Shown: positions 5,630 through 5,925 of the stretch, one piece after another
Numbering within the stretch: position 1 is the stretch's first letter
How the letters are laid out: each line of letters opens with the position of its first letter
NCBI GenBank assembly: GCA_946481225.1
Contig: CAMLNJ010000214.1
Span: forward strand, 1 to 5,925
Length of the DNA stretch: 5,925 nucleotides
Direction: 5' to 3'
DNA from: an uncultured Verrucomicrobiota bacterium
Lineage (GTDB): Bacteria > Verrucomicrobiota > Verrucomicrobiae > Opitutales > Opitutaceae
Translations under genes and position numbers: made by a program
The notes under the pieces: generated by a model
What the model was told of the DNA's origin: nothing
Databases searched by the model: none
The model's input: the letters and a program-made list of their open reading frames with translations, nothing else

Positions 5630-5925
5630 ATGCATCTCAAAGCGCTCAAGCTCCACGGTTTCAAATCGTTCGCCGATCCGACAACCTTGCGCTTCGAGCC
5701 CGGCGTGACCGCCATCGTCGGTCCCAACGGTTGCGGTAAATCCAATGTCGCCGACTCCATCCGCTGGGTGCTCGGCGAACAGTCCGCCAAGGCCTTGCGC
5801 GGCGGTAAGATGCAAGACGTCATCTTCGAGGGCGCCGACACCCGCAAGCCCGCGCAGATGTGCGAGGTTTCGCTGCTGCTGACCGATTGCGAAAAGCAGC
5901 TCGGCAGCGAGTTTCACGAGATCGA
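5630..5925 (+). CDS. smc: Chromosome segregation protein SMC, N-terminal part (3' end outside window)
   Basis: The 98 visible residues are the N-terminal ATPase head of the bacterial SMC protein, which with ScpA and ScpB forms the condensin that loops and segregates the chromosome. The start MHLKALKLHGFKSFADPTTL is diagnostic, followed by FEPGVTAIVGPNGCGKSNV with Walker A at 31-38 (GPNGCGKS). IRWVLGEQSAKALRGGKMQDVIFEGAD (44-70) is the conserved segment that follows Walker A in SMC proteins. CEVSLLLTD matches the next strand. Coiled-coil arms, hinge and the C-terminal signature and Walker B lie beyond the window. ATG at 5630 is the family start; the leader is pyrimidine-rich with no Shine-Dalgarno. 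It is divergent from all other genes here and has no functional link to the lipid cluster. Confidence 0.97.
   Translation, partial: MHLKALKLHGFKSFADPTTLRFEPGVTAIVGPNGCGKSNVADSIRWVLGEQSAKALRGGKMQDVIFEGADTRKPAQMCEVSLLLTDCEKQLGSEFHEI

Noticed and set aside
5275..5917. Minus-strand open frames of 154 and 190 residues opposite smc
   Set aside because: They are complementary to the highly conserved SMC head sequence and lack a ribosome-binding site or domain.
1..5925. CRISPR array, prophage or defence system
   Set aside because: There are no regularly spaced identical repeats with unique spacers; the only direct repeat is the two-unit hairpin pair in fadJ. No integrase, nuclease or toxin-like gene is present, and the patatin protein sits with beta-oxidation genes rather than with a CBASS-type nucleotidyltransferase.

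Overview
The window is very GC-rich chromosomal DNA and reads as a bacterial lipid-metabolism gene cluster next to the start of the chromosome-maintenance gene smc. GC content, lack of Shine-Dalgarno sequences at most starts, and three kinds of dispersed palindromic repeat suggest a member of Verrucomicrobiota, perhaps Opitutales/Opitutaceae. One repeat encodes the HGQDARAT / HGRDAHAT-type peptides (in its antisense frame) that I recall from that phylum. The assignment rests on recall and composition, not on a marker gene, so it is moderate at best.

Layout from right to left on the minus strand: a 63-aa hypothetical protein (5208-5399); a 165-bp spacer with two strong back-to-back hairpins and a putative promoter; a patatin-like phospholipase (3807-5042); a PaaK/CapK-type AMP-binding acyl-CoA ligase (2102-3718); a FadI-type thiolase (825-2105) whose ATG overlaps the ligase TGA; a 118-bp spacer filled by a long inverted repeat; and the N-terminal 235 residues of a FadJ/FadB-type multifunctional beta-oxidation protein (706 to base 1, running off the window). 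On the plus strand smc starts at 5630 and runs off the right end. The 230 bp between the 63-aa gene and smc is a divergent intergenic region.

The four larger minus-strand genes fit one pathway: the patatin enzyme releases fatty acids from lipids, the ligase activates a carboxylate to its CoA thioester, the FadJ-like protein hydrates and oxidises the enoyl-CoA, and the thiolase cleaves the 3-ketoacyl-CoA. The acyl-CoA dehydrogenase step is not in the window. The ligase substrate is inferred from neighbours only.

The most notable observation is that dispersed hairpin repeats lie inside coding sequence in frame at two places: a tandem pair of REP-like units inside the crotonase domain of FadJ (residues about 76-95), and a two-hairpin element making up part of a 48-residue C-terminal tail on the ligase. 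A third, different inverted repeat fills the thiolase-fadJ spacer. A canonical rightward terminator at 5131-5159 has no visible plus-strand gene in front of it, which hints at an unannotated short transcript.
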